A stretch of DNA of 64,000 nt from positions 1-64,000 of the forward strand of contig CANRNR010000004.1 of the NCBI GenBank assembly GCA_947632035.1, read 5' to 3'. The DNA comes from an uncultured Clostridia bacterium. Lineage in GTDB: Bacteria; Bacillota; Clostridia; TANB77; CAG-508. Below, in pieces: positions 20,559 through 31,118 of the stretch; the stretch's first letter is position 1; each line of letters begins with the position of its first letter. The notes under the pieces are model-generated. The model ran no database searches, had not been told where the DNA came from, and saw only the letters and a program-made list of their open reading frames with translations. A program made the position numbers and the translations under genes.

Positions 20559-22082
20559 ATGTCTAGGACACATTCAAATGATTATGGTGAGCAATATGAA
20601 ATAAAACAATATTCTTATTCAAAAAACAAAAGAAAATCAACTGGAAATAAAAATAAAAGAAAAAACAGTAATGGAATGGATTTAATATTTAAAATATTAG
20701 CAGGAGTTTATTTAATAATTACTATTTCATTTTATATTTCAATATTAAAAATGAATTTATTACCAAATGCATATATTATAGCATTTACAATTGCAGAACT
20801 TATATTTACTTTTGCTATAACTATTGGATTAGGCAAAAAACGAAAAAAACATCGTATAAATATAATATGTCTTATAATTGCAATAATAATTTCAACATTG
20901 TATATTTTTGCAAATAAATATGCTAATGCAACATCAGATTTTTTTGACAACAATTTTGGAAGTGACATAAAAATAGAAGAAACAGAAGATTATTATATAA
21001 TAACTAAAAAAGATAGTTCATATAACGAATTAGAGGATATAAAAGGTAAAGAAATACATTTCTATCAAATAGAAGATGATGTAAGATTAGAAGTAAGCAG
21101 TAAAGTTGCAGTTAGATTAAAAGCACAAGATAATTTGGTGGAAATAGGAGAAAGTTTACTAAAAGATAAAGTAAATGCAATTTTAATAAGTTCTGCTCAA
21201 TATGGTATGCTTGAAGACGAAATATCTAAATTTAAAGAAAATACAAAAACTATTTATACAGCAACTCATAAAATCAAGAAAACAGAAGTAGAAGAAAAAC
21301 CTACAGAAGAAACTAACGATGGTATTTTCAATGTGTATATTAGTGGAATAGATACTACTGGTAGAATTAGTAATGTTTCTAGAAGTGATGCAAATATTGT
21401 TGCGACAGTAAATACTAAAACACATGAAGTACTACTTACTTCTATTCCAAGAGATTATTATGTGACACTACATTCTAAAAAAGCAAAAGATAAGCTAACA
21501 CACTCTGGAATTTATGGAATAAATGAGACAGTTACAACAGTAGAAGATTTATTAGATATTGATATAGATTATTATGTGAGAGTAAACTTTACAACTGTAA
21601 TAAAATTAGTAGATACTTTAGGTGGAATAGATATTAATTCTGATTATAGCTTTACATCACAAGATGGATATTATTTTAGCAAAGGTATTAACCATGTAAA
21701 TGGTGCAAAAGCATTATCATTTAGTAGAGAAAGAGATTCTTTTGCAAGTGGTGATAACCAAAGAGTTAAGAACCAACAGCATGTAATAGAAGCAATTATA
21801 AAAAAAGCTTTAAGCGGTTCAATATTAACTAAGTATACAAGTATTTTAAAAACACTAGAAAATAGTTTCCAAACTAATATTGAGCAAAATGTAATTAGTG
21901 ATTTAGTAAAACATCAACTTGAAAGTATGCCTTCATGGACAATAAAAACTAATAGCTTAGTAGGAAAAGATGCAAGTAGAACTACTTATTCGGCAGGAAG
22001 TCAATACTTATATGTTATGCTACCAGATGAAACTTCAGTTGAAAATGCTAAAGACCAAATTACTAAAGTTATGAATCAATAA
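20559..22082 (+). CDS. LytR-CpsA-Psr (LCP) family cell-wall polymer ligase
   Basis: FNVYISGIDTTGRISNVSRSDANIVATVNTKTHEVLLTSIPRDYYV..RVNFTTVIKLVDTLGGI..ALSFSRERDSFASGDNQRVKNQQHVIEA. Confidence 0.95.
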   Translation: MSRTHSNDYGEQYEIKQYSYSKNKRKSTGNKNKRKNSNGMDLIFKILAGVYLIITISFYISILKMNLLPNAYIIAFTIAELIFTFAITIGLGKKRKKHRINIICLIIAIIISTLYIFANKYANATSDFFDNNFGSDIKIEETEDYYIITKKDSSYNELEDIKGKEIHFYQIEDDVRLEVSSKVAVRLKAQDNLVEIGESLLKDKVNAILISSAQYGMLEDEISKFKENTKTIYTATHKIKKTEVEEKPTEETNDGIFNVYISGIDTTGRISNVSRSDANIVATVNTKTHEVLLTSIPRDYYVTLHSKKAKDKLTHSGIYGINETVTTVEDLLDIDIDYYVRVNFTTVIKLVDTLGGIDINSDYSFTSQDGYYFSKGINHVNGAKALSFSRERDSFASGDNQRVKNQQHVIEAIIKKALSGSILTKYTSILKTLENSFQTNIEQNVISDLVKHQLESMPSWTIKTNSLVGKDASRTTYSAGSQYLYVMLPDETSVENAKDQITKVMNQ

Positions 22083-22107
22083 TTTGTAATAAGAATATGA
22101 AAATAAA

Positions 22108-22158
22108 TTAGTCAAATTTTTTGATTAAAATTATAATTAAAAAGTTTGACTAAAATAT
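22108..22158 (+). terminator. Rho-independent terminator
   Basis: TTAGTCAAA..TTTGACTAA stem with T-rich tail. Confidence 0.65.
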
Positions 22159-22204
22159 TTATAAAAATGATATAACAAAAAAATTATGAAAGGTAATAAA
22201 GCAA

Positions 22205-22792
22205 ATGATTAGAAAAGTAGCAATTTTCTTTGTACATTTATTTTGCCTAATTGTATTTAGAGTAAAAAAAGTAGGAGAAGAAAATATAAAAAAAGAAGGA
22301 GCATATATTATTTGTGCAAACCATAGATCAAACTGGGATCCACCAATCTTAGTTTCATCAACTAAAAGACTTACATATGTAATGGCAAAAGAAGAACTAT
22401 TTAAAAATAATCTTATAAAATGGTTTGCAAAAAAATGTTGCGTTTTCCCAGTAAAAAGAGGAAAAATGGACTTAGAATCCATGAAATTTGCTTTAAAAAT
22501 CCTAAAAGATGGACAAATTCTAGTAATATTTCCAGAAGGAACTAGAAATGGTTTGAGCAAAAATGGAAGAGCACAAAATGGGGCAGCCTTCATGGCACTA
22601 AGAACAGGAGTGCCTGTAATACCAGTAGGTGTACAAGGAACATTAAAGCCATTTCATAAAATAAAATTAAATTATGGAAAACCATTAGATTTTAGTGAAT
22701 ATAAAACAAACAAGCCAGAAAAAGAGCTATTAGACAAGGTAAGTAAAGAGATTATGGACAACATAATTATGTTGACAAACGAAGAAATATAA
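22205..22792 (+). CDS. plsC: 1-acyl-sn-glycerol-3-phosphate acyltransferase
   Basis: IICANHRSNWDPPIL (HX4D), FPEGTRNGL motifs. Confidence 0.93.
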   Translation: MIRKVAIFFVHLFCLIVFRVKKVGEENIKKEGAYIICANHRSNWDPPILVSSTKRLTYVMAKEELFKNNLIKWFAKKCCVFPVKRGKMDLESMKFALKILKDGQILVIFPEGTRNGLSKNGRAQNGAAFMALRTGVPVIPVGVQGTLKPFHKIKLNYGKPLDFSEYKTNKPEKELLDKVSKEIMDNIIMLTNEEI

Positions 22793-22837
22793 AGTATAAT
22801 AGTAATGTTGTGAAAAAATAGAAAAGAGGAAGCAAAA

Positions 22838-24661
22838 ATGAATAATCCAAATATAAGAAATATTGCAATAATTGCACACGTAGACCATGGAAAAACAACA
22901 TTAGTTGATGGTCTTTTAAAACAAAGTCATGTATTTAGAGATAATGAACAAGTAGCTGAAAGAGTTATGGATTCAGGTGATATTGAAAAAGAAAGAGGAA
23001 TTACAATCTTAGCTAAAAATACATCTGTTATGTATAATGGAATTAAAATAAATATAGTAGATACACCAGGCCACGCTGATTTTGGTGGAGAAGTAGAACG
23101 TGTACTTAAAATGGTAGATGGTGTACTTTTATTAGTTGATGCTTTTGAAGGACCAATGCCACAAACAAGAGAGGTGCTTAAAAAATCTTTAGCACTTAAT
23201 TTAAAGCCAATAGTTGTTATAAATAAAATAGATAGACCAGGTGCAAATCCATTAAAAGTAGTAGACCAAGTACTAGAATTATTTATAGAATTAAATGCAA
23301 ATGATGAGCAATTAGATTTTCCAGTTATATATGCATCTGCAAAAAATGGAATTGCTAAAATGCATCTAGAAGATGAAAGTGACAATGTAACTTGTATTTT
23401 TGATACAATAATTGACACCATTCAAGCACCAAAATGTGATACAGAAGGAACTATGCAAATGTTAGTATCAAACATAGATTATGATGATTACTTAGGTAGA
23501 ATTGCAGTAGGTAGAGTTGAACGTGGAACAATAAAAGCTGGAATGAATGTAGCTATTTGCAAAAAGGACGATAAAGTGACACAAGGAAAAATTGCAAAAC
23601 TATTTACTTACCAAGGCTTAAAAAGAACAGAGGTAGAAGAAGTAGGTGCAGGAGATATTGTTTGTATTTCTGGTATACCAGATATTAATATAGGTGAAAC
23701 AGTTTGTGATAGTAATAATCCAGAAAAAATAGATTTCGTAGACATTGATGAGCCAACAGTATCAATGACATTTAGTGTTAATAATGGTCCATTTGCAGGA
23801 AAAGAAGGACAATTTGTTACTTCAAGACATATTAGAGATAGATTATTCAAAGAATTAGAGAGAAATGTAAGTTTACGTGTAAAAGAAACAGATTCTCCTG
23901 ATAGCTTTGAAGTATGTGGACGTGGAGAACTTCATTTATCAGTTTTAATTGAAACAATGAGAAGAGAAGGCTTTGAGCTTTTAGTATCTCGTCCAAAGGT
24001 TATTATAAAAGAAATAGATGGCGTAAAATCGGAGCCAATAGAAAGATTAGTTGTAAATGTTCCAGATGACTGCATAGGAAATGTAATTGAAAAATTAGGA
24101 AGAAGAAAAGCTGAAATGATTAATATGGAACCAGCGGAAGCAGGACATACAAAAGTAGAATTTAAAATTCCAGCAAGAGGTTTAATAGGATATCGTACAG
24201 AGTTCTTAACCGATACAAAAGGTGAAGGAACAATGAACAGCGTATTTGAAGGATATGAACCATACAAAGGTGAAATTCAAGCAAGAACTAGAGGTGTACT
24301 TGTTGCATTTGAGCAAGGAACATCTATCACTTATGGTTTATACAATGCACAAGAAAGAGGAGAGCTTTTAATTGGTGCAGGTGTTGAAGTATATGAAGGA
24401 ATGATAGTAGGAATTAATTCTAGAAATGAAGATATTTCAATAAATGTATGTAAAGAAAAACACTTAACAAACACAAGAGCATCTGGATCAGATGAAGCAC
24501 TTCGTTTAGTACCACCAGTTCAAATGTCATTAGAAAAAGCAATAGAATTTATAGCAGAAGATGAATTAGTAGAAGTAACACCAAAAAATATTCGTTTAAG
24601 AAAGAAAATATTAGATAATAAAACGAGAGAAAGAATGGCAAGAAGAACAGTATCTGAATAA
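22838..24661 (+). CDS. typA: Translational GTPase TypA/BipA
   Basis: NIRNIAIIAHVDHGKTTLVDGLLKQS..VMDSGDIEKERGITILAKNTS; GRGELHLSVLIETMRREGFEL. Confidence 0.97.
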   Translation: MNNPNIRNIAIIAHVDHGKTTLVDGLLKQSHVFRDNEQVAERVMDSGDIEKERGITILAKNTSVMYNGIKINIVDTPGHADFGGEVERVLKMVDGVLLLVDAFEGPMPQTREVLKKSLALNLKPIVVINKIDRPGANPLKVVDQVLELFIELNANDEQLDFPVIYASAKNGIAKMHLEDESDNVTCIFDTIIDTIQAPKCDTEGTMQMLVSNIDYDDYLGRIAVGRVERGTIKAGMNVAICKKDDKVTQGKIAKLFTYQGLKRTEVEEVGAGDIVCISGIPDINIGETVCDSNNPEKIDFVDIDEPTVSMTFSVNNGPFAGKEGQFVTSRHIRDRLFKELERNVSLRVKETDSPDSFEVCGRGELHLSVLIETMRREGFELLVSRPKVIIKEIDGVKSEPIERLVVNVPDDCIGNVIEKLGRRKAEMINMEPAEAGHTKVEFKIPARGLIGYRTEFLTDTKGEGTMNSVFEGYEPYKGEIQARTRGVLVAFEQGTSITYGLYNAQERGELLIGAGVEVYEGMIVGINSRNEDISINVCKEKHLTNTRASGSDEALRLVPPVQMSLEKAIEFIAEDELVEVTPKNIRLRKKILDNKTRERMARRTVSE

Positions 24662-24748
24662 AAACCACTTAATTTTATATGTATCTTTACTATTTAATAA
24701 TGAAAAATATTTTATTTAATAAATAAAAGAAATAGGAGAAGTTATAAT

Positions 24749-25111
24749 ATGGATTGGAAAGAAATTAAAGAAAAAGATAACATAAGAAAAAGATTCACAA
24801 CTGAATATTTTGTGAAGAGATTAGCTAATGACAAAGAAGCAGAAAGAAGAAAGAATCCAAGTGAAGATACAAAAATAAGAATGGAAATTCAAAAATTTAT
24901 TATGGATAATTGCTATGTAAAAAAATTATCTAAAGAGCAAGTTTTAGAACAGTTAAATGAGAAGTATGGTGATTCTAAATATTTAAAATATAGAATATAT
25001 TTTGAATCTTGGGTTAATAATGCATTATGTATAAAGGAAGATCCTAAAAAAGGCAATTCTGACAACAAGCAACGAAATGATAATGTTAAAGAAGAACAAC
25101 AAGAAAGATAA
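24749..25111 (+). CDS. Conserved hypothetical protein
   Basis: RBS agaaataggagaag; 120 aa hydrophilic. Confidence 0.6.
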   Translation: MDWKEIKEKDNIRKRFTTEYFVKRLANDKEAERRKNPSEDTKIRMEIQKFIMDNCYVKKLSKEQVLEQLNEKYGDSKYLKYRIYFESWVNNALCIKEDPKKGNSDNKQRNDNVKEEQQER

Positions 25112-25153
25112 TATAAAATAGCTTAAATAAAAAAGAATAAAAGGTATAAAAGA

Positions 25154-25747
25154 ATGAATGAAAAAGAACTTCAAAAAATAAAACAAAAAGCATTAGAAGA
25201 CAAAATTCCAATTATCATGGATGATACATTAGAAGTAGTACAAAAATTATTGCAGGAACAAAAACCAAATAGAATACTAGAAATAGGAACAGCAGTTGGC
25301 TATTCTGCCATCTGCTTTTCTAAATATTTAAGTGAAAATGGAAAAATAGATACAATAGAAAGAGATGTTGAGAGGGTAAAAGAAGCAAGAGAAAATATAA
25401 AAATGGCAGAAGTAGAAAATAAAATTAACATATATGAGGGAGATGCAGTAGAACTTTTACCAAACTTTAATGAAAAATATGATGTCGTATTTATTGATGC
25501 TGCAAAAGGCAAATACCCATTTTTCTTAAAAGAAGCTATGAGAATGTTAAATGAAAATGGTCTAATTATAGCAGATAATGTTTTATATAAAGGCTATGTA
25601 ATGAGTGATTATAACAAACATAAACAACGTACAGCAGTAAGAAATTTAAGAGAATATATTAGTGAAATTACTGAAAATCCTAATTTAGAAACTAAAATTT
25701 TAGAAGTAGGAGATGGACTTAGCATTTCACGAAAAGTAAAACAATAA
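25154..25747 (+). CDS. trmR: O-methyltransferase family protein, likely tRNA 5-hydroxyuridine methyltransferase
   Basis: ILEIGTAVGYSAICFSKYL..FIDAAKGKYPFFLKEAMRMLNENGLIIADNVLYKGYV; near U32 peptidase. Confidence 0.8.
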   Translation: MNEKELQKIKQKALEDKIPIIMDDTLEVVQKLLQEQKPNRILEIGTAVGYSAICFSKYLSENGKIDTIERDVERVKEARENIKMAEVENKINIYEGDAVELLPNFNEKYDVVFIDAAKGKYPFFLKEAMRMLNENGLIIADNVLYKGYVMSDYNKHKQRTAVRNLREYISEITENPNLETKILEVGDGLSISRKVKQ

Positions 25748-25808
25748 ATTATAGATAATGTAGAAATAGGTAATACAAAAATATAAATAATGAAATTATA
25801 AATAGAAA

Positions 25809-26348
25809 CTATAATTTATATCTTATGAAAGATGCAACAGTATCTATAGAGCCAATACTACATAACATATGTAAAATAGACACTTGAATTTTATAAGGTA
25901 TTTTAGATAAAAGTATATTTATTTTCTTTTTTAAATAAGGAAAAATGTGATTTATAAAAACAATCGCTATAAATCCCCAAGCAAGAAAATAAAAAGCACC
26001 AATACGACCATTTAAATTTAAAAATTCACCTGTATAATCCCACCAATGCATAGAAAAGATAGCCTCTAAAATATAGCTAACAATGTATTCAAAAGCAGAA
26101 AAAATAAATGCAGAATATATAAATAATTTTAAATTATCTTTTTTATATTTTGATAAAACCATAATTAGGATTAATCCACCAAATCCATAAATAGGACAAA
26201 TAGGTCCAAATAAAAAACCTCTCTTAGTAAAGTAACCTAATTTAAAAATACAAAATACAGTTTCAAGTAGCCAACCTAAAAATGAAAATAAAAAGAAATA
26301 TAGAATTAAAAATTGTGTTTTATTTAACCTTATTTTCTTTTTCTCCAT
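25809..26348 (-). CDS. CmpB-type putative ABC transporter permease-like membrane protein (PF06541-like)
   Basis: FFLFSFLGWLLETVFCIFKLGYFTKRGFLFGPICPIYGFGGL..EYIVSYILEAIFSMHWWDYTGEFLNLNGRI. Confidence 0.75.
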   Translation of the reverse strand: MEKKKIRLNKTQFLILYFFLFSFLGWLLETVFCIFKLGYFTKRGFLFGPICPIYGFGGLILIMVLSKYKKDNLKLFIYSAFIFSAFEYIVSYILEAIFSMHWWDYTGEFLNLNGRIGAFYFLAWGFIAIVFINHIFPYLKKKINILLSKIPYKIQVSILHMLCSIGSIDTVASFIRYKL

Positions 26349-26590
26349 AAATTATAAAATCACCTCTAACTACATACTTAATAATATCAAATTTTTATGA
26401 AAAAGTAAATAAGAATTGAAAATAGAATATTGACAAAGTTCGACAGAAAATTATAAATTAATATAAAGGCATATAGTTAAAAATCCTTTAAATAATACTA
26501 AAAGAAAAAGTATTAAAAGAATTAAAAATATAAAAATAGAGTAAGCTTAGAAATACAAAACTTAGAATAAAAGAAACGGAGAATTAGTAG

Positions 26591-27946
26591 ATGGAAAATT
26601 TAAAAAAGCCAGAACTATTAGCACCAGCAGGTTCTTTTGAAAAAGCAAAAACAGCATTCTTATACGGAGCAGATGCTGTATATTGTGGAACCGGTGCACT
26701 TTCATTGAGAAGTAGAGCAGAAGTAAATAATGATGATTTGGCAAAAACAATTAAATATGCACATAGTATAGGAAAAAAAGTTTATGCAACAATAAACATC
26801 TATGCTTGGGATAGCTATTATGAAGAAATAAAAAAACAAGCCATTATGCTAAATGAATTAAAAGTAGATGCTATAATAGCTTCAGATGGTGGCGTAATAG
26901 AAGTTTTAAAGAAGTATGCACCAGATGTAGCAATACATGTTAGCACGCAAGCAAATACTGTAAGCTACCATTCTGCTAATTTTTGGTATAAAAATGGTGC
27001 AAGTAGAGTTATATTAGGTAGAGAATTAAGCAAAGCACAAATACTAGAAATAATGGAGAACAAAGAAGAAAATCTAGAAGTAGAGATGTTTGTACATGGT
27101 GCAATTTGCTTCGGATACTCTGGAAGATGCTTTTTAAGTGATTTTTTAGCAAGTAGAAGTGCAAACTTGGGTGATTGTGCACAAAGCTGTAGATGGGCAT
27201 ATAATGTTTATGTAGAAGAAAATAATAATCCGGGAAATTTAATGCCTGTAGAATACGACGAAAAAGGTACATACATATTTTCTTCTAAGGACTTATGCTT
27301 AATAAAAGAAATTCCAGAAATTATAGAAATGGGAATAGATAGCTTAAAAATAGAAGGAAGACTAAAAACTGAATATTATCTAGCATCAGTTGTAAACGCA
27401 TATAGAAATGCAATAGACGATTACATGAAAAATCCAAAAGAATATGATGCAAGTAAATATTTAAAAGAACTAGAAAAAACAAAAACAAGAGGATTAACAA
27501 CATTTTACTTTAATGATAGGAACAATAAGGATTTCCAAGAATATGAAGGAAAACAATACAACCCAGATTATGAATTTGGAGGAAAAGTATTAGACGATTC
27601 AAATTTAGAAAATAAAAACGAGAAAACAAATTTATCTAATAATGAAGCATTAGAAGAAAAAAATAATAAATTAAACAATGAAGAAAAAATCAAAGTAAAA
27701 GAAAATGAGGGAAGCCAAGACAAAAAATACATAATTGAAATTAGAAATAAGTTGACAGTAGGCGATGAAATGGAAATATTAATACCGGGAAAAATAGAAA
27801 CAGTAAGCTTCAAAATAGAACATTTATGGGATTCAGAAACAAATGAAGAAGTTACAACAGTAAATCCAGGGAAAGCAGGGCAAACTATTTTAATGACTTT
27901 GCCAATTAAGGTAGAAGCAGGTTGGATACTTAGAAGAAAGAAATAA
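26591..27946 (+). CDS. U32 family peptidase (TrhP-like)
   Basis: KPELLAPAGSFEKAKTAFLYGADAVYCG..EMFVHGAICFGYSGRCFLSDFLASRSANLGDCAQSCRW. Confidence 0.93.
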   Translation: MENLKKPELLAPAGSFEKAKTAFLYGADAVYCGTGALSLRSRAEVNNDDLAKTIKYAHSIGKKVYATINIYAWDSYYEEIKKQAIMLNELKVDAIIASDGGVIEVLKKYAPDVAIHVSTQANTVSYHSANFWYKNGASRVILGRELSKAQILEIMENKEENLEVEMFVHGAICFGYSGRCFLSDFLASRSANLGDCAQSCRWAYNVYVEENNNPGNLMPVEYDEKGTYIFSSKDLCLIKEIPEIIEMGIDSLKIEGRLKTEYYLASVVNAYRNAIDDYMKNPKEYDASKYLKELEKTKTRGLTTFYFNDRNNKDFQEYEGKQYNPDYEFGGKVLDDSNLENKNEKTNLSNNEALEEKNNKLNNEEKIKVKENEGSQDKKYIIEIRNKLTVGDEMEILIPGKIETVSFKIEHLWDSETNEEVTTVNPGKAGQTILMTLPIKVEAGWILRRKK

Positions 27947-28022
27947 TATTAATATAAAGCTGAAAACACTAAGTTTTGCAAGTAAAAAACATAGTATTTC
28001 AGCTTTTAAATTTCATTAACAG

Positions 28023-28848
28023 TTAATTAGTTTCTAAGTTTTCAAATTTTAATCCAACAAAAAAGCCTAAAGCAAGTAATAGAAGTGAAATTAATCCTTC
28101 TAAATTAAAACTGAATCCGAGGATAGATAACCAAAACTGAACCTAACACAAAACCAATAATCATATAAAAAGTATGTGAATAATAGTTAGCAAATAAAAA
28201 TTGGATAGCCTTTAAAAAAATAATAGAGCCAATAACTAATCCAATTGCCATAGGAAATAAAACTGCAATATTTACACTAGAAATAGCATTTAAATAAATA
28301 GAATATACACCTAGGCACATTAAAATAACACTACTACTGATGCCCGGAATAACAATTCCAACAGACATAATAAATCCGGACAAAATGAAATACAAAAAGT
28401 TATTATTTAAATTACTACTGACTAGAGTCATGTTAAGCGATTGTGATAAAAACTTTTCAAGCCCAATAGATAAAAGACCAATTAAAAAAGCAAAAGCTAA
28501 GAATATAAGGTAGTGAAGGCGAAAACCTTTAGAATTATTAGCTCTTTTACACAAAACAGGAATGCTGCCAATAATTAGACCAATAAAACAAAATTTAGTT
28601 GGCATCGGATAAAAAGTAAATAGAAAATTAAGCAATTTTCCAACTAAAAAAATACCAGTAAGTGCGCCAAGAAAAAAAGGCAAAAGAAAAATAAAATTTT
28701 TCTTAAAATCTTTAAATATATTTAAAACACTATTTACTAATTTTTCGTAAATACCAAAAATTACGCAAAATACACCACTACTAATACCAGGTAAAATAGC
28801 ACCAGCACCAATTAAAATACCTTTAAAATAATTTAATAAAAAGTTCAT
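28023..28848 (-). CDS. DUF368 (undecaprenyl-phosphate translocase PopT-type) membrane protein; requires +1 frameshift at CGG (28117-28119)
   Basis: KGILIGAGAILPGISSGVFCVIFGIYEKLV..GIVIPGISSSVILMCLGVY; 0-frame stops ..IYPRIQF*; +1 frame gives ..IYPGFSFNLEGLISLLLLALGFFVGLKFENLETN*. Confidence 0.85.
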
Positions 28849-28981
28849 ATATTTTTTAAACCAGCCCTTATTTGTTTATTTTAAAGGTATATGCAAAAAG
28901 TTAAAAAAAATTCGTAAAAAACATTGACAAAAACGAGAATAGCCTTTATAATTATATCTGTTCCAAACAATTAAAATACTT

Positions 28982-29055
<74 letters not shown>

Positions 29056-29170
29056 ACGACGAATTTGTTCGAATTTTTTAGGAATAGTAGATACAAAATC
29101 AATCAGAATTAAACTGGTTGATTTTTTTGCCGCTTGAGAAACCCCGATTTATCTTTACTAAAATATTAAA

Positions 29171-30226
29171 TTAATCAATAAATATATTATTTTGTTCTAG
29201 ATAACTAATAGGTTCTGAATCCTTAAGAAAATTTATTTTATTTTTAATGAATGTATTACAACTTATAACTATATTTTCACATCTATTAGAATTTTTATTT
29301 ATAATATCATCTTCATTTCCAAAACAAAAAGCTATGTCTTTGGAGTCTTTTATAAGATTACCATTAAATACAACATTTCTAGCACCATAATCTACATATA
29401 ATCCTCCAGTATTATTGTATATGCAATTTGCTGAAATTAAAATTGTATCTCCTCCTCGAATACCTATAGCATAGTTTTTAGTATTTCTAATTATATTATT
29501 GGTAATTATCTGACCTTTAGAATAGTTTATTTGATTATGAAAAATCCCTTGATTTTCTAAAAATATTCCAAAATGTCCGCATGATTCACAGATGCAATTT
29601 CTAATAATATAATTTTCGTGTTCCCACATACCTGTTCCAATTCCAATTCCAGCTCCTCCATTATCACCATAAGCCCAAGATTTACCTCCTTCAAAAACAT
29701 AAATAGAATCAATAACAACATTATTTAACATATCTATTCCTAGTGCTGTTGAAGGAGTTGAAATAAGGCGTAAATCTCTAAAAACACAATCTCTAACTCC
29801 TGAATAATAAAAAGCTTTTCCTCTATGTGTATATTGTGATAAACTCGCTTCAGACATATCAACTGTGAAATTTTGGGCATTTGCTGAATGTAATATTTCG
29901 TTTGAAAATTCAATATCATGGCAAAATAAAGCAGAGCCTTTTTGGGTTTTTCCAATAACTTTTAGAACAGTATCTGTTATTGATTCACCAATCAATGAAA
30001 CTTTTGATTTCATCTCTAAAATTGCTGTGACATTTTTATTCATATTCCATGAACTTTTTTCAGAATCAAAAATATAAATTCCAATAGGTATAAATATTAT
30101 ACCGCCTCCATTTTTATATACTAAATCTATTAATGATTGAAGTATTTTTGAGTTATCTTTACTTTTTGTACTCAATCCATAATCTACTGCATTATAAATT
30201 TTTTTATTTTCATTTATAGTATTCAT
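29171..30226 (-). CDS. Right-handed parallel beta-helix (pectate-lyase-like) protein
   Basis: NAVDYGLSTKSKDNSKILQSLIDLVYKNGGGIIFIPIGIYIF and repeated NNIIRNTKNYAIGIRGG..ISANCIYNNTGGLYVDYGARN. Confidence 0.75.
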   Translation of the reverse strand: MNTINENKKIYNAVDYGLSTKSKDNSKILQSLIDLVYKNGGGIIFIPIGIYIFDSEKSSWNMNKNVTAILEMKSKVSLIGESITDTVLKVIGKTQKGSALFCHDIEFSNEILHSANAQNFTVDMSEASLSQYTHRGKAFYYSGVRDCVFRDLRLISTPSTALGIDMLNNVVIDSIYVFEGGKSWAYGDNGGAGIGIGTGMWEHENYIIRNCICESCGHFGIFLENQGIFHNQINYSKGQIITNNIIRNTKNYAIGIRGGDTILISANCIYNNTGGLYVDYGARNVVFNGNLIKDSKDIAFCFGNEDDIINKNSNRCENIVISCNTFIKNKINFLKDSEPISYLEQNNIFID

Positions 30227-30267
30227 TATGCTTCTCCTTAATATTATTCTTTTTTTTATATGTAAAT

Positions 30268-30915
30268 TTACTCTTTTAGAAACTTTTCAACATTCTCTTT
30301 AATTTTATCCAACTCATATCCAAAAGCATTACAAGCATTCCATTTTCTTTTTCTAGCCTCCTCAATATTAACATTGGTATCATCAATAAATAGAATTTTC
30401 TTTGGATTTATTTTTAATCTTTTTTCAATATATTCATATGCCTTTGGGTTGGGTTTATTATATCCAATTTGATATGACAAAAAAACATAATCAAACATAG
30501 ATAGATCAACTTGTTCATTAATTCTTCTTTCATCTAATTTTACTAAATTAGAAAATATTCCTATATTACATTTTTCTTTTAAATTGTATGCATATTCAAC
30601 AACATTTTTATAATAAGGAATTTTTTTACCATATTCGTAATAAGTATTTTTATATTCTTCATATGTACAAGTAATTTTTAACTTGTTTTTTACTTCATTA
30701 AACCAAGTTACTGTTGTTTCTTCATCATTATTAATAAATGTAGAATTAAGTTTATTACTATTTGAACATATTTCGATAATTTCATTATCTGTTAATACAC
30801 AATTATAATATTTCATTATATCTATAATAGCCTTACTAATAGTATACTTATCATTATCATGACTTTCAATCACTCCACCCCAATCAAAAATTACAATTTT
30901 ATTATCTTTTTTCAA
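30268..30915 (-). CDS. HAD family hydrolase
   Basis: IVIFDWGGVIE..NIGIFSNL..YQIGYNKPNPKAYEYIEKRLKINPKKILFIDDTNVNIEEARKRKW. Confidence 0.88.
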   Translation of the reverse strand: MKKDNKIVIFDWGGVIESHDNDKYTISKAIIDIMKYYNCVLTDNEIIEICSNSNKLNSTFINNDEETTVTWFNEVKNKLKITCTYEEYKNTYYEYGKKIPYYKNVVEYAYNLKEKCNIGIFSNLVKLDERRINEQVDLSMFDYVFLSYQIGYNKPNPKAYEYIEKRLKINPKKILFIDDTNVNIEEARKRKWNACNAFGYELDKIKENVEKFLKE

Positions 30916-30990
30916 ATTTTAGTTACCTCCATATACTATTTTGCTTATCATAACACAAGATGCTAAATATCTAAAATTCTATATTTTGTA

Positions 30991-31019
30991 TTGACAAATC
31001 ATAGAAATCTTTATATAAT
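30991..31019 (+). promoter_or_regulatory. Consensus sigma-A promoter for antitoxin RNA
   Basis: TTGACA (30991-30996) - 17 nt - TATAAT (31014-31019). Confidence 0.8.
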
Positions 31020-31024
31020 AAATA

Positions 31025-31117
31025 TAGGAAATGGAGAAACCACAAACGTGGTTTGCCTAATTGATATGTAAAAAAACACACCGAACTGGGGCAAGTTACA
31101 GATGTGTTTTTTTATTG
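31025..31117 (+). ncRNA. Putative type I antitoxin RNA ending at a hairpin terminator
   Basis: Transcript from the consensus promoter to AACACA..TGTGTTTTTTT; antisense to the 3' end of the toxin transcript. Confidence 0.55.
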
Positions 31118-31118
31118 T

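Noticed and set aside
24749-25111. A RecX-like assignment for the 120-aa protein
   Set aside because: Helical pattern is suggestive but no clear conserved motif; left as hypothetical.
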